A DNA stretch of 64,000 bases, from assembly GCA_023512345.1 (NCBI GenBank), contig JAILZT010000001.1:354084-418083 (forward strand). Reading direction: 5' to 3'. Below the pieces are notes generated by a model. It was given only the letters and a program-made list of their open reading frames with translations. It was not told where the DNA came from and did no database searches. Positions 41,927 through 51,206 of this stretch are shown piece by piece; the stretch's first letter is position 1; the number at the start of each line of letters is the position of its first letter. The position numbers were made by a program, and so were the translations under genes. Source of the DNA: Paenibacillus sp. (GTDB lineage: Bacteria; Bacillota; Bacilli; Paenibacillales; Paenibacillaceae).

Positions 41927-43531
41927 TTGAACAATAAACAAAAGTCAAACCAAAAGAAGACTTTTATCGATCCTCCTGTTAACTCCGTCCCTGCTCCACA
42001 ACCGTTAGATTCTTCACTGAAAACTAATTTACAAGAGATCAGCAGCCGTATCGGCAAAAGTTCCGATGTTGTAGTCAGAGAATTCACTAACCGATCCTTA
42101 AACTCTCTTTCTATGGCTTTTATATATATTGACGGCTTGGTTAACTCCGAAACATTAAACCGGGGCGTACTACAACCGCTTATGGAAAACATCACCTCGG
42201 AGTCCGATTCCATTTCTGCCGCGCAAACCATTACCCTGATTCAAGATCAGATGCTGCCGGTGGGTGGAGTCAAAGAATGCCTAACGATCGAAAATATGCT
42301 GGGATTGCTATTTGAGGGCTACACACTCATTCTCTTGGACGGGATTAGTACAGGCCTTGCTGCCGACACCTCCGGTTGGGAAAAAAGGAGCATCAACGAA
42401 CCTACTTCCCAAGGGGTAATCCGTGGTCCTAAGGAAGGCTTCACCGAGAGCCTGCGTACATGTACTTCCATGATGCGCAGAAGACTAAAAACACCGGATT
42501 TGCGAATCGAGCAATATAAAATAGGACAGCGCACCCAAACGGGGGTAGCCCTCATTTATATCCAGGGCCTGGCTAGTGAGCAGGTGCTGACTGAAATTCG
42601 CCGCCGGCTGGATTCCATTAATACGGATGGTATTCTGGAGAGTAATTATATTGAGGAATTCATTCAGGACGGTGGACTGACTCCGTTTCCCACTATCCAG
42701 AATACAGAGCGCCCTGATGCTATGGCTGGAGGCATTCTAGAAGGACAGGTTGGTATTATTATTGACGGAACTCCCTTTGCTTTATTGGCACCCTCTACCT
42801 TCTTCAGTTTCTTCCAATCCAGTGAAGACTACTATCAGCGTTTTGATATTTCTTCCTTCTTACGTTTAATCCGGTATTCTGCTTTTTTTGTATCCATGCT
42901 GCTTCCTGCTTTATATATTGCTGTAACAACGTTTCACCAGGAGATGCTTCCAACAACAATGCTTGTCAGTTTGGCTTCCCAGCGTGAAGGTGTACCTCTA
43001 CCAGCATTAGCAGAAGCACTACTAATGGAGATAACCTTTGATGTTCTCCGAGAGGCCGGAGTACGTATGCCCCGCACCATTGGTCCGGCGATTTCCATCG
43101 TCGGGGCTCTCGTTCTAGGACAAGCCGCCGTTCAAGCCGGGCTAGTATCAGCTGCAATGGTAATCATTGTTTCCTTCACCGCCATTTCCAACTTTGTGAT
43201 TCCGTCACTGGCGATTGCGAATTCAATTCGTCTCATCCGTTTTATCATGATGCTAATTGCAGGCGCATTGGGTTTATTCGGAATAATGTCCTTTCTGATC
43301 GTCCTGCTCATCCATACAGCGGGACTGCGTTCGTTCGGGGTTCCCTACCTGTCTCCAGTTGCCCCTATGGCTCCGCGCTATCTCAAGGATGTATTCATTC
43401 GTATACCACTATGGAATATGGCAATTCGTCCGAAAACTAATTTAGGCAAAGAAACACGGAGACAAGCTCCCAATCAGAAACCTCAACCCGTTGAGATAAA
43501 CAAAAAGCCGCAAGGAGATGATCCATCATAA
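41927..43531 (+). CDS. Spore germinant receptor A subunit (GerAA/GerKA family)
   Basis: 534 residues from TTG 41927 with AAAGGAGG at ideal spacing. The hydrophilic N-terminal half carries VVVREFTNRS, LLFEGYTLILLDG and EQYKIGQRTQTGVALIYIQG. The C-terminal half has membrane helices around ITTFHQEMLPTTML-like sequence (VTTFHQEMLPTTMLVSLASQ) and MPRTIGPAISIVGALVLGQA. This is the GerA family; with the B and C subunits it forms the nutrient receptor in the spore inner membrane. The nutrient specificity cannot be read. Confidence 0.94.
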   Translation: MNNKQKSNQKKTFIDPPVNSVPAPQPLDSSLKTNLQEISSRIGKSSDVVVREFTNRSLNSLSMAFIYIDGLVNSETLNRGVLQPLMENITSESDSISAAQTITLIQDQMLPVGGVKECLTIENMLGLLFEGYTLILLDGISTGLAADTSGWEKRSINEPTSQGVIRGPKEGFTESLRTCTSMMRRRLKTPDLRIEQYKIGQRTQTGVALIYIQGLASEQVLTEIRRRLDSINTDGILESNYIEEFIQDGGLTPFPTIQNTERPDAMAGGILEGQVGIIIDGTPFALLAPSTFFSFFQSSEDYYQRFDISSFLRLIRYSAFFVSMLLPALYIAVTTFHQEMLPTTMLVSLASQREGVPLPALAEALLMEITFDVLREAGVRMPRTIGPAISIVGALVLGQAAVQAGLVSAAMVIIVSFTAISNFVIPSLAIANSIRLIRFIMMLIAGALGLFGIMSFLIVLLIHTAGLRSFGVPYLSPVAPMAPRYLKDVFIRIPLWNMAIRPKTNLGKETRRQAPNQKPQPVEINKKPQGDDPS

Positions 43532-44631
43532 ACGGAAAAATCGGCTCCATTCAAGCCGCTATGTTAGTTGTGAATACTATTGTCCCAACGGTTACCGTGG
43601 TGCTTCCAGTCATTATCGGCAATTATGCGGAACAAGACGCACCGTTTGTCATTATTTTATCCACTCTGGTCGGGCTTGGCATTGCAGCACTTGTTGGAAC
43701 AGTCATTCGAATGAATAACGGTGCGCCGTTTCTGGATTGGATTGGAGAAAAAAGTTCACCCCTGACCGCTACCGTTCTGGGTCTGCTGCTACTACAGTAC
43801 TATCTGTCTACATCGTCTGGAATTTTGCGCGAATTCATAAATTTCATTAAGGATAACGTGCTATTAAATACCCCAGTTACTGTATTGACCCTCCTAATTT
43901 TGTTGATAACGATTTATATGGTGAAGCAGGGAATAGAGTCTATTGCCAAAGTGAACAGCATCGTTATCATGCTTTTAGTGTTCTTTATCCCTCTTTATCT
44001 GATTGGATTATCCGGAAACTTAAATATTCATCGTCTCCTTCCACTATTTGACCATAATCTTGCGGAGTTTACACTCGCTAGTCTGACACCCATTTCATGG
44101 TTGTCAGAGGTAGCCGTTCTGCTATTTCTTGCCCCGTATTTGAAATCTCCGCAGAAAGCCCGCTTTATGGGTTGGTTGGGTCTTTTCTTCGTTGGTTTAA
44201 TGATGATGTTTTCTATGCTTACAACCCTATTGGTCTTTGGGCCTGATTATATCAAGTTGAGTGCTTATCCAGGTTTTTCGACCACCAGCGTCCTTCATAT
44301 CGGAAAATTTATCGAGCGAATGGATATTTTGTTCATCTCCTATTGGGTATTGTCCATCTACCTTAAGTTTTCGATTTTTTTATTTGCTACCGTAGAGTGC
44401 TTTAAGCAGACATTTCGTGTCACAAGCAACACACCCTTTATCGGGGCACTCGGCCTGGTGGTAGCTTTAGAGTGCCTGTATACCTGGAATGACCCCGCTA
44501 AATTTAGTGCATACAGCAAAGAAGCCCTTTTTTTGGTTTTCACTTTGTTCAACGTTCTTCTTCCACTGGCCATTATATTACTTCACTGGTTACGTCAGCC
44601 TAAATCCAAGAAGAAAGGATGGAAAACATGA
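43528..44631 (+). CDS. Spore germinant receptor B subunit (GerAB/GerKB family), first copy
   Basis: An APC-fold permease with ten membrane helices. The first ATG (43561) would remove the start of helix 1; the frame continues upstream through INGKIGSIQAA to the A-subunit stop, and AAGGAG (43512-43517) stands seven bases before ATC 43525 and ten before ATA 43528. I therefore propose a non-ATG start, with ATA overlapping the TAA of the A gene in the manner of ATGA overlaps, giving 367 residues. The B subunit is the likely germinant-binding component. If the start is wrong, the gene begins at 43561. Confidence 0.85.
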   Translation: MNGKIGSIQAAMLVVNTIVPTVTVVLPVIIGNYAEQDAPFVIILSTLVGLGIAALVGTVIRMNNGAPFLDWIGEKSSPLTATVLGLLLLQYYLSTSSGILREFINFIKDNVLLNTPVTVLTLLILLITIYMVKQGIESIAKVNSIVIMLLVFFIPLYLIGLSGNLNIHRLLPLFDHNLAEFTLASLTPISWLSEVAVLLFLAPYLKSPQKARFMGWLGLFFVGLMMMFSMLTTLLVFGPDYIKLSAYPGFSTTSVLHIGKFIERMDILFISYWVLSIYLKFSIFLFATVECFKQTFRVTSNTPFIGALGLVVALECLYTWNDPAKFSAYSKEALFLVFTLFNVLLPLAIILLHWLRQPKSKKKGWKT

Positions 44632-45869
44632 GTAAACAGAACTTTCCAGGAAACAAGTTTATCTGTTGTTTGCTGTATCTCTTTGTCCTATCCACTCTGT
44701 TAACCGGCTGCTGGGACGACCGAGAGCTAACTGAACTGGGAATAACCTCAGGTTCGGGCTACGATTGGGAGGACAATCAATGGGTAGCCACCTATCAGGT
44801 GATCAACCCCTCCGTTGGCTCCAGCAGTTCGGGCGGAGGTGGAGGCGGCAGCTCGAGTTCTCCTCCTTTTTTAACCTTCACGCTAAAGGGAAAAACAATT
44901 ATGGACGCCATCGAAAAAACCAATATGACAAGCTCTCGGGAAATGTTCTTCTCCCACTCGCGAATTACTGTCCTCGGAGAAAGCTTGGCACGAAAGGGCG
45001 GCATTACCCAATTAATTGATCTATTTCTGCGCAAGCAGGATGCCAGAGAAACTGTCTATGTATTTATTGCTCAAGGCAAAGCTAGCGACATTATGAAACA
45101 GTTAATGCAGTTGACCAAGAATCAGGGGGTTGGCGTACAGCTGATGATCGAGCAGGAGTCCAAATTGGTCTCCTTTTTTCCAGGTATCCGGTTGTTTGAG
45201 TTAGCCATGGCCCTATCCTCTGAATCCAAAAGTGCAATTATTCCGGAAATCCGCCTTACAGAAAAAGAGGTTATGAATGAGCTCACCGAAACCGGCCGCA
45301 CAGATCTGCCTTCCCGACTGGCTCTGGGGAAGCTTGCCATTATTAAGGGAGAGCATATGGTAGGCTGGCTGTCGGATAAGGAAGCCTTGGGTTTATCTTT
45401 TTTGACCAATCAGATCCAGAGGGCTACTCTTTCCTTCGCCTCGCAGCCGAAAGTAAGCAAGAAGCCTGACGCCTCACTTATTCTCCAAGAATCCCACACT
45501 ACTATTCATCCCATATGGGCAAAAGATCATTACATCATGGATGTAAGCGTAAAAGGCACTGGTGTGCTAACAGAAATGGGTAGCGCTATGGATCTGAATA
45601 AACGGGCAGCTATTTCGCAAATGGAACAAACCGTTGAATCAGACATATTGGGTCTAATGGAAAACTCATGGCAGGCTGTTAAGAAGTTAAATACCGACGT
45701 CACGGGCTTTGCCGTAAAAGTTCACCGTAGCCACCGTAAACATTGGAAGCAAATCGAAAAAGATAAAAGCTGGGATACTGTTTTTCAAAAGATTGAAATT
45801 CGCCCCCATGTAGAGATAAAGATTGTCCGGGTGGGCTTAAGCAGCAAATCCTTCAAGTCCATAGAGTAG
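44628..45869 (+). CDS. Spore germinant receptor C subunit, Ger(x)C lipoprotein
   Basis: 413 residues from ATG 44628, which has GAAAGGATGG upstream; ATG 44619 is too close to that site. Signal and lipobox: KFICCLLYLFVLSTLLTGC, followed by the family mark WDDRELTELG. An unusual Ser/Gly-rich insertion (SSSSGGGGGGSSSSPP) interrupts domain 1. MTSSREMFFSHSRITVLGE and the C-terminal WQAVKKLNTDVTGFAVKVHR are typical. The lipoprotein anchors on the outer face of the spore inner membrane. Confidence 0.93.
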   Translation: MSKQNFPGNKFICCLLYLFVLSTLLTGCWDDRELTELGITSGSGYDWEDNQWVATYQVINPSVGSSSSGGGGGGSSSSPPFLTFTLKGKTIMDAIEKTNMTSSREMFFSHSRITVLGESLARKGGITQLIDLFLRKQDARETVYVFIAQGKASDIMKQLMQLTKNQGVGVQLMIEQESKLVSFFPGIRLFELAMALSSESKSAIIPEIRLTEKEVMNELTETGRTDLPSRLALGKLAIIKGEHMVGWLSDKEALGLSFLTNQIQRATLSFASQPKVSKKPDASLILQESHTTIHPIWAKDHYIMDVSVKGTGVLTEMGSAMDLNKRAAISQMEQTVESDILGLMENSWQAVKKLNTDVTGFAVKVHRSHRKHWKQIEKDKSWDTVFQKIEIRPHVEIKIVRVGLSSKSFKSIE

Positions 45870-45884
45870 GATTGAGGTGCATAT

Positions 45885-46118
45885 ATGAGAATAGTTATAA
45901 TTCTTGTTCTCTATACCATTGCTTTTTATTGGGGATGCAAACAGCTGGGAGGGAAGGAACGTAAGCGGCACTGCTTTTGGTACGGTTGTATCCTTACATG
46001 GTGCGCTTATAAGCATATATCTGGAAGTATACAGGCACCAAGCCTTAGCGTCTCTTCTCTGTATATCTCCTTCTTTCAACCCGCCGGTAAAGCGATTATC
46101 CAATGGTTAGGGGGTTAA
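45885..46118 (+). CDS. Small two-helix membrane protein, possible germinant receptor D subunit
   Basis: 77 residues, with GAGGTG at good spacing before ATG 45885. Two hydrophobic stretches (residues about 2-18 and 48-70) are separated by a short basic loop (GGKERKRHCFWYG). It sits between the C subunit and a second B subunit with gaps of 15 and 6 bases. Some Bacillus ger operons encode a small two-helix D protein that tunes receptor function; position, size and topology fit, but I see no diagnostic motif. Confidence 0.65.
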   Translation: MRIVIILVLYTIAFYWGCKQLGGKERKRHCFWYGCILTWCAYKHISGSIQAPSLSVSSLYISFFQPAGKAIIQWLGG

Positions 46119-46124
46119 TTATTT

Positions 46125-47216
46125 ATGATAAAAGAGCAAGTATCTTCCTTGCAAATTATACTTATGATTATGCTGTTCGAGATTGGCAGTACGCCGCTGT
46201 TTCTTCTCGGCAGCAAGGCCAAACAAGATTCTTGGCTGGCAATGATCGTTGGAGCGGCGGCTGGATTTTTGCTTCTTCTCCTACTGTTATGGATTCAGCA
46301 CAGATCCCCCAAGATGGATCTAATCGGTATGTTAAAATTCCATTTCGGACGTATTGCGGGTTCCATCATCGGTGGAACCTATTGCATTTATTTCGCTTAC
46401 CAATCCATGCGAAATGTACGCGATTTGGGCGAGCTGACATCCATGACACTATTACCGAGAACCCCGATGTCTTTCACGATGCTGATTTTTGTAGGTACCG
46501 CGCTTTACGCCATATGGAAAGGTGCCGAGGTCATCTTCCGGCTGCCCGAGGTACTGCTGCCGATTGTGCTTTCCTTTTATGGACTGCTCATAGTTCTGCT
46601 CGGAATTGCGGGCTCCATTGATTTTAGTCGACTTTTGCCAGTATTTGATAATGGCCTTAAACTGATATTTAAAGCTGCTTTACCGGATATTGTTTCTTTT
46701 CCATTCGGCCAGATGATTGTATTTCTGATGCTGTGGTCTTTATGGAATAAGCCCGGGGTTCCGGTTAGAAACACCCTCTCGGCTTATATAACCATCAGCC
46801 TCTTTCTAATTTTCATGAACGCGTTGAATGTGGCTGTACTCGGACCCAATATAGCCGGAATAAGCCAGCTTCCCTTCCTAAAAACCGTTCGAACCTTATC
46901 CGGCTTGAAGTTTATTGAACGGCTTGACATCTTGGTCACCATTCAACTCTTCATCGGACTGCAAATCAAGATGTTGCTATTCTACTATTGCGCTGTTAAA
47001 GGAGTTACAGGCTTGATCGGGAAGCCAGTGAAATGGTGCGTTTATCCCGTAGGGGCAGTGATCTATGGTTCCTCCTTTATAGAGAGAGATTACACTCAGC
47101 ATATAAACTTTGGTTTGGGACCTAGCCTTAAGATAGACATCCTCTTCCAGATCGCCATCCCAATGCTGCTCGCTTTATCCATTTTGATTCGAGGTAATAA
47201 CAAGCGCTCTTCTTAA
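46125..47216 (+). CDS. Spore germinant receptor B subunit (GerAB/GerKB family), second copy
   Basis: 363 residues and ten membrane helices: EQVSSLQIILMIMLFEIGST (the standard opening), LGELTSMTLLPRTPMSFTML, FIERLDILVTIQLFIGLQIK and IPMLLALSILIRGNNK. It shares the fold and conserved ERLDIL/ERMDIL motif with the first B subunit but is clearly diverged. Five genes are thus in the order A-B-C-D-B. Two B subunits with one A and C suggests a receptor with alternative or combined nutrient recognition. Confidence 0.92.
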   Translation: MIKEQVSSLQIILMIMLFEIGSTPLFLLGSKAKQDSWLAMIVGAAAGFLLLLLLLWIQHRSPKMDLIGMLKFHFGRIAGSIIGGTYCIYFAYQSMRNVRDLGELTSMTLLPRTPMSFTMLIFVGTALYAIWKGAEVIFRLPEVLLPIVLSFYGLLIVLLGIAGSIDFSRLLPVFDNGLKLIFKAALPDIVSFPFGQMIVFLMLWSLWNKPGVPVRNTLSAYITISLFLIFMNALNVAVLGPNIAGISQLPFLKTVRTLSGLKFIERLDILVTIQLFIGLQIKMLLFYYCAVKGVTGLIGKPVKWCVYPVGAVIYGSSFIERDYTQHINFGLGPSLKIDILFQIAIPMLLALSILIRGNNKRSS

Positions 47217-47234
47217 TAAATACGAACATAACCT

Positions 47235-47248
47235 TAACAGCACTGTAA
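47235..47248 (+). promoter_or_regulatory. Candidate BceR operator upstream of the BceAB-like genes
   Basis: TAACA-GCAC-TGTAA is an exact fit to the inverted-repeat motif TnACA-N4-TGTAA described for BceR-like regulators. A TTCTATAGC stretch about 25 bases downstream could be the -10 region. The site is 107 bases ahead of the ATPase gene. Confidence 0.65.
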
Positions 47249-47355
47249 GATAAGTTTAAGCTAATTCTATAGCACTTGGAGGGACACATCCTGTACATTG
47301 GAAGCAGACCAAGAAGCACTCTTACGCTTCTGCAGGAAAGGGATGAACTAAATAT

Positions 47356-48126
47356 ATGAACGTTCTAGAGGTTACAGCACTTCATAAAGTTTATGCGGGT
47401 AAAGTGACTACGAAGGCTCTTACGGACATTCACCTCAGTATTGAAAGTGGTGAATTTGTGGGTATTATGGGGCCGTCAGGCAGTGGCAAAACTACGTTAC
47501 TTAATATGGTATCTACCATTGATCAACCCTCTTCAGGAGAGATCAAAATTAATGGCAGCAATCCCTACCTATTGAATAAAAAAGAGCTTGCTCATTTCCG
47601 TCGCCGCCAGCTCGGGTTTGTTTTCCAGGATTTTAACCTGCTCGATACCTTAACGGTAGCCGAGAACATTGTACTGCCGCTAACACTCGATAATCGCAAG
47701 TTAAGTGAGATGGAGTCACTATTAGAGAAGGTGGCCGGGCAGCTCAATATCAAAGATATTTTGAAAAAAAGAACCTTCGAGATCTCAGGTGGGCAGCGGC
47801 AGCGGACAGCGATTGCTCGGGCTATCATTACTTCACCTGCCATGATCCTGGCGGATGAGCCCACAGGTGCACTGGATTCTAATTCATCACGGATCGTGAT
47901 GGAATCCCTCGAAGATATTAACCGCAAGGAAGGTACCACCTTAATGCTTGTTACACATGATCCGCTCGCAGCGAGTTATTGTAACCGAATCATCTTCATC
48001 AAGGATGGCAAGTTGGCGGCAGAAATTCATAGGGGAGATAACCGTCAGGCCTTCTTCCAGAAAATTATCGATACACTCTCGTTCTGGGGAGGGAATAGTC
48101 ATGAACTTTCCTCAATTCGCGTTTAA
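47356..48126 (+). CDS. ABC transporter ATP-binding protein, BceA-like
   Basis: 256 residues. Walker A is [15 protein letters not shown], the Q-loop is [13 protein letters not shown], the signature is [15 protein letters not shown], and Walker B is [16 protein letters not shown]. The VxxLxKxY opening and FQDFNLL motif are those of the BceA/MacB group that partners FtsX-like permeases in peptide-antibiotic detoxification. Its end overlaps the permease gene by 26 bases. Confidence 0.92.
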   Translation: MNVLEVTALHKVYAGKVTTKALTDIHLSIESGEFVGIMGPSGSGKTTLLNMVSTIDQPSSGEIKINGSNPYLLNKKELAHFRRRQLGFVFQDFNLLDTLTVAENIVLPLTLDNRKLSEMESLLEKVAGQLNIKDILKKRTFEISGGQRQRTAIARAIITSPAMILADEPTGALDSNSSRIVMESLEDINRKEGTTLMLVTHDPLAASYCNRIIFIKDGKLAAEIHRGDNRQAFFQKIIDTLSFWGGNSHELSSIRV

Positions 48127-50065
48127 TAACGTCCGCCGCAACGCGCGAGCATATATTGCCTATTTTTTAAGCAGCGCCTTTATGGTTATGGTGTTCTTCG
48201 CTTATTCTGTGTTCATTTATCACCCTGAAGTGACAGGTAGTGATATGGGGCCCCGAGCAGCCACCAGCATGCAGGTAGCGGCCTATATTGTATATGTATT
48301 TGCCTTTTTCTTCGTGCTGTATTCTATCAGTTCTTTTCTAAAATCACGCAATTTGGAGTTCGGCATTCTATCCATTCTGGGAGCCCGGCCGGGCCAGATT
48401 AACAGGCTGATTTTCCTGGAAAATATGATCATCGGAGTCTTTGCGATCGTTACAGGAATTGCAGGAGGCATGCTGCTCTCCAAATTTTTCCTGATGCTCA
48501 GCACCAAGACGATTGGAATTGGAGACCTGCCCTTTTACTGGCCGCTAAAGGCAATCGTAATCACTTCCGCCTCTTTCCTCTCCCTATTCCTGGTGATTTC
48601 CATCTTCACCCTATTATTTATTCGTAAAAATAAGGTGCTAGAGCTGCTTCAGGGTAATGCCAAGCCAAAGAAACAACCCAAAGCTTCAATACTTCTATCT
48701 TTATTTGGGGCTACGTTGTTGGCCGTTGGGTTCTACGCGATACGCTGGCAGCTAACTCCGGTGTCGATAGCTCTCGCAGCTGTTACGGGTATTGCCGGTA
48801 CGTATTTCTTTTACTCACAACTATCTGTGTTAGTTATGCGCCTGCTGCAACGCAACCGGAGATCTACTTGGCGCGGCACGCGGCTGCTCTGGATTTCAGA
48901 AATGAGCTACAAGCTCCGCGATAATTCCCGAATGCTGTTCATGATCACTGTAGTCACTGCCCTAGCAAGCATGGGCGCGGGGGTAGTCCTTTCGATTAAT
49001 CAAGCTGGACGGGAGTTGTATTCAGGCAATTCTTTTGCCATCACAAAAACCTATTACAATTACAATAATCCGACCGCTGAGCCCGATCGAAGTGAAATTC
49101 ATGAACAACTGAAGACAGCAGGAGTTGATTACACGGAGGTAAGAACCGATATCCTGGACGGGTTTACGAAGAATCGTGGAAGCCAACGCAAATTACTACA
49201 GCTTCTAAGCCTATCTCAATATATGCAGCTAGCTCCCTTAATCGGCCTTCCTGCGGAAAGTTCGCTTGGCCTAAATGAGGCTATCCTCGTTACTTCAAAG
49301 AATATGAAAACCTCTGATTATGTTCTTAATGGAATGCTTACTTTAGAAGAACAGCCGACAACTGCACTTTTCATCAAGGATAATCTTATTAGTGACTTTC
49401 TAGGTTTTACACCAGCTGAAGCACCTCTACTGATTGTTCCAGATAAGTGGATGGATTCTATGACGGTGGCCAAATCTGCTCAATCAGGAAATAAAGTCAT
49501 GTCTACACTCGTGTATTTATATAAGGTCCCGTTGTGGGATACAGGTTCACTGCCTACAGTGGATAGCCAAGAAGCAAAGGTTGGGGACTATCTCAGGGAG
49601 TGGGAGGAATCGTCGATTAATAATAGCAGCAATCAAAAATTCTACTTAAAAATGCGCGCCACTAATTATTTGTTGCTTAAACAAAGTACTGCCATGCTCA
49701 GCTTCATCAGTATCTTTGTCGCACTGATTTTTTCCGTCTCATCGGCAAGTTTCTTATACTTTAAGCTCCATAGCGAGCTGGCGGCTGACATCCGTATGTA
49801 TCGTGCACTATCCAAGATCGGACTAAGCACTAGCGAAATGTCTGCCGCGGCAACCAAACAGATTGCCATCCTATTCTATATTCCAATCGTCGTTTCAGCG
49901 ATTCAAAGTCTGGTGGTTATCAGCCCTATTCTATCTGAAATGGGTATCACTAATGCTATTGAACCTGTTCTGACTACCTTTGCTGCTTACCTGATTCTGC
50001 AAACCGTATTCTTCCTTATCGTAAAGTCGCGGTATATTCACAGCCTTAAAAAGATGATGGTATAG
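48101..50065 (+). CDS. FtsX-like ABC permease, BceB-like
   Basis: 654 residues from ATG 48101, which follows GGGGAGGGA; the frame is open further upstream only inside the ATPase gene. Ten membrane helices with the FtsX arrangement: helix 1 (AYFLSSAFMVMVFFAYSVFI), three more by residue ~185, and a ~200-residue extracellular domain between helices 7 and 8 (about residues 315-520), the part that binds bacitracin-type peptides in BceB. With the kinase at 40.8 kb it would form a sensing and resistance complex. Confidence 0.9.
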   Translation: MNFPQFAFNNVRRNARAYIAYFLSSAFMVMVFFAYSVFIYHPEVTGSDMGPRAATSMQVAAYIVYVFAFFFVLYSISSFLKSRNLEFGILSILGARPGQINRLIFLENMIIGVFAIVTGIAGGMLLSKFFLMLSTKTIGIGDLPFYWPLKAIVITSASFLSLFLVISIFTLLFIRKNKVLELLQGNAKPKKQPKASILLSLFGATLLAVGFYAIRWQLTPVSIALAAVTGIAGTYFFYSQLSVLVMRLLQRNRRSTWRGTRLLWISEMSYKLRDNSRMLFMITVVTALASMGAGVVLSINQAGRELYSGNSFAITKTYYNYNNPTAEPDRSEIHEQLKTAGVDYTEVRTDILDGFTKNRGSQRKLLQLLSLSQYMQLAPLIGLPAESSLGLNEAILVTSKNMKTSDYVLNGMLTLEEQPTTALFIKDNLISDFLGFTPAEAPLLIVPDKWMDSMTVAKSAQSGNKVMSTLVYLYKVPLWDTGSLPTVDSQEAKVGDYLREWEESSINNSSNQKFYLKMRATNYLLLKQSTAMLSFISIFVALIFSVSSASFLYFKLHSELAADIRMYRALSKIGLSTSEMSAAATKQIAILFYIPIVVSAIQSLVVISPILSEMGITNAIEPVLTTFAAYLILQTVFFLIVKSRYIHSLKKMMV

Positions 50066-50086
50066 TTATGCCCCCCATACAAATTT

Positions 50087-50131
50087 GGCGAAATGATGCA
50101 TTAGCAGTACACTGGTTGTACTAGATTCGCC
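50087..50131. promoter_or_regulatory. Nested inverted repeats ahead of the WYL regulator gene
   Basis: GGCGAA (50087-50092) and TTCGCC (50126-50131) flank an inner AGTAC (50106-50110) and GTACT (50118-50122). No T-run follows. It may be an autoregulatory operator of the following gene or a weak end signal for the BceB-like gene. Confidence 0.35.
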
Positions 50132-50151
50132 GTTTTGGGAGGAACCCCTTG

Positions 50152-51108
50152 ATGTCTAAAGCCGATCATATGCTGTCCATTCTCTGGATGCTGAAACAAC
50201 AAAAACGAACTGCAGGGGAACTGGCTGAAGCGCTCGAACTGAGCGTCCGCTCAGTGTACAGGTACATTGATTCACTATGTGCCAGCGGAGTACCGATTAT
50301 CGCTGATGCCGGACCCGGCGGGGGGTACAGCCTGCCCGAGCATTTCATAGAGGCTCCATTATTCTTCGACTCCGAGGAACAGCGGGCACTCGTGCATGCT
50401 TCCACTTTCGCAAGGGGAACCGGATACCCCTATGTTGAAGCGCTTGATCGAGCGATTGGGAAGCTTAAAAGGTACAGTAATTCCGGACAACTTGAGCAAA
50501 TGGAACGTCATGAGAGCGGCCTGGAGACAATCCATACTCCTTCCCCGCCGCTTGAGCATCTGCTGAAGGAGCTGGAAATTTGCACTGCGGGAAGACACAC
50601 ACTGCAGATGGATTACCGTAAGGGAAATCAAGCGACAGCTTCCTCAAGATCTATTGATCCTTATGGACTGGTACTCTGGAAGGGCCAGTGGTATACGGTG
50701 GCTTACTGTCATGAACGGCTGGAAATTCGCAGTTTCCGAGTGGATCGAATCATTGCATTGCTGCGAACAGGAACAAGCTTTGAACGCCCTGAACACTTTT
50801 CCGCGCGTGATTTTTTATTGCAGGGACTTCTTCCCGGCCAGAAGGAACAAGAGAACCTGGTTACGGTTCGCATTGCATCAGGAGAAGCCATCCTGAATGA
50901 TCTATGCAGTCACTGGTTATTCGGGCATACCCTGCAAGCGCGCACGGAGGGTCAAGCACGTTTTCAATTAGATGAAGGTTCCTTGTACTCTTATGCTCCT
51001 TACTTTCTCCTGCCCTATGGTACATCACTGCAAATTCTAGAGCCCGCAGCGCTTAAGCAAAAACTAGCCGCTGTTGCTTTTAAGCTGGCACACCATTATG
51101 AGAATTAA
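50152..51108 (+). CDS. YafY-type transcriptional regulator with WYL domain
   Basis: 318 residues from ATG 50152 (GGGAGG upstream; a TTG just before is possible). The N-terminal HTH_11 winged helix is ADHMLSILWMLKQQKRTAGE followed by LSVRSVYRYIDSLCASGVPI. The WYL domain follows: IDPYGLVLWKGQWYTVAYCH and EIRSFRVDRI, then a C-terminal WCX extension. WYL domains bind small or nucleic-acid ligands to control transcription; targets are unknown. A terminator and an SRPBCC gene follow. Confidence 0.88.
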   Translation: MSKADHMLSILWMLKQQKRTAGELAEALELSVRSVYRYIDSLCASGVPIIADAGPGGGYSLPEHFIEAPLFFDSEEQRALVHASTFARGTGYPYVEALDRAIGKLKRYSNSGQLEQMERHESGLETIHTPSPPLEHLLKELEICTAGRHTLQMDYRKGNQATASSRSIDPYGLVLWKGQWYTVAYCHERLEIRSFRVDRIIALLRTGTSFERPEHFSARDFLLQGLLPGQKEQENLVTVRIASGEAILNDLCSHWLFGHTLQARTEGQARFQLDEGSLYSYAPYFLLPYGTSLQILEPAALKQKLAAVAFKLAHHYEN

Positions 51109-51114
51109 AAATTT

Positions 51115-51148
51115 AGGATCACTGACCGCAGTTGTCAGTGATCCTTTT
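51115..51148 (+). terminator. Terminator of the WYL regulator gene
   Basis: AGGATCACTGAC (51115-51126) pairs perfectly with GTCAGTGATCCT (51134-51145), followed by TTT. Confidence 0.9.
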
Positions 51149-51206
51149 GTATAGTAAAGCTATGTCAGAGACATAAATGAATATATTCCCTTAAGGAGGA
51201 ACTAAC

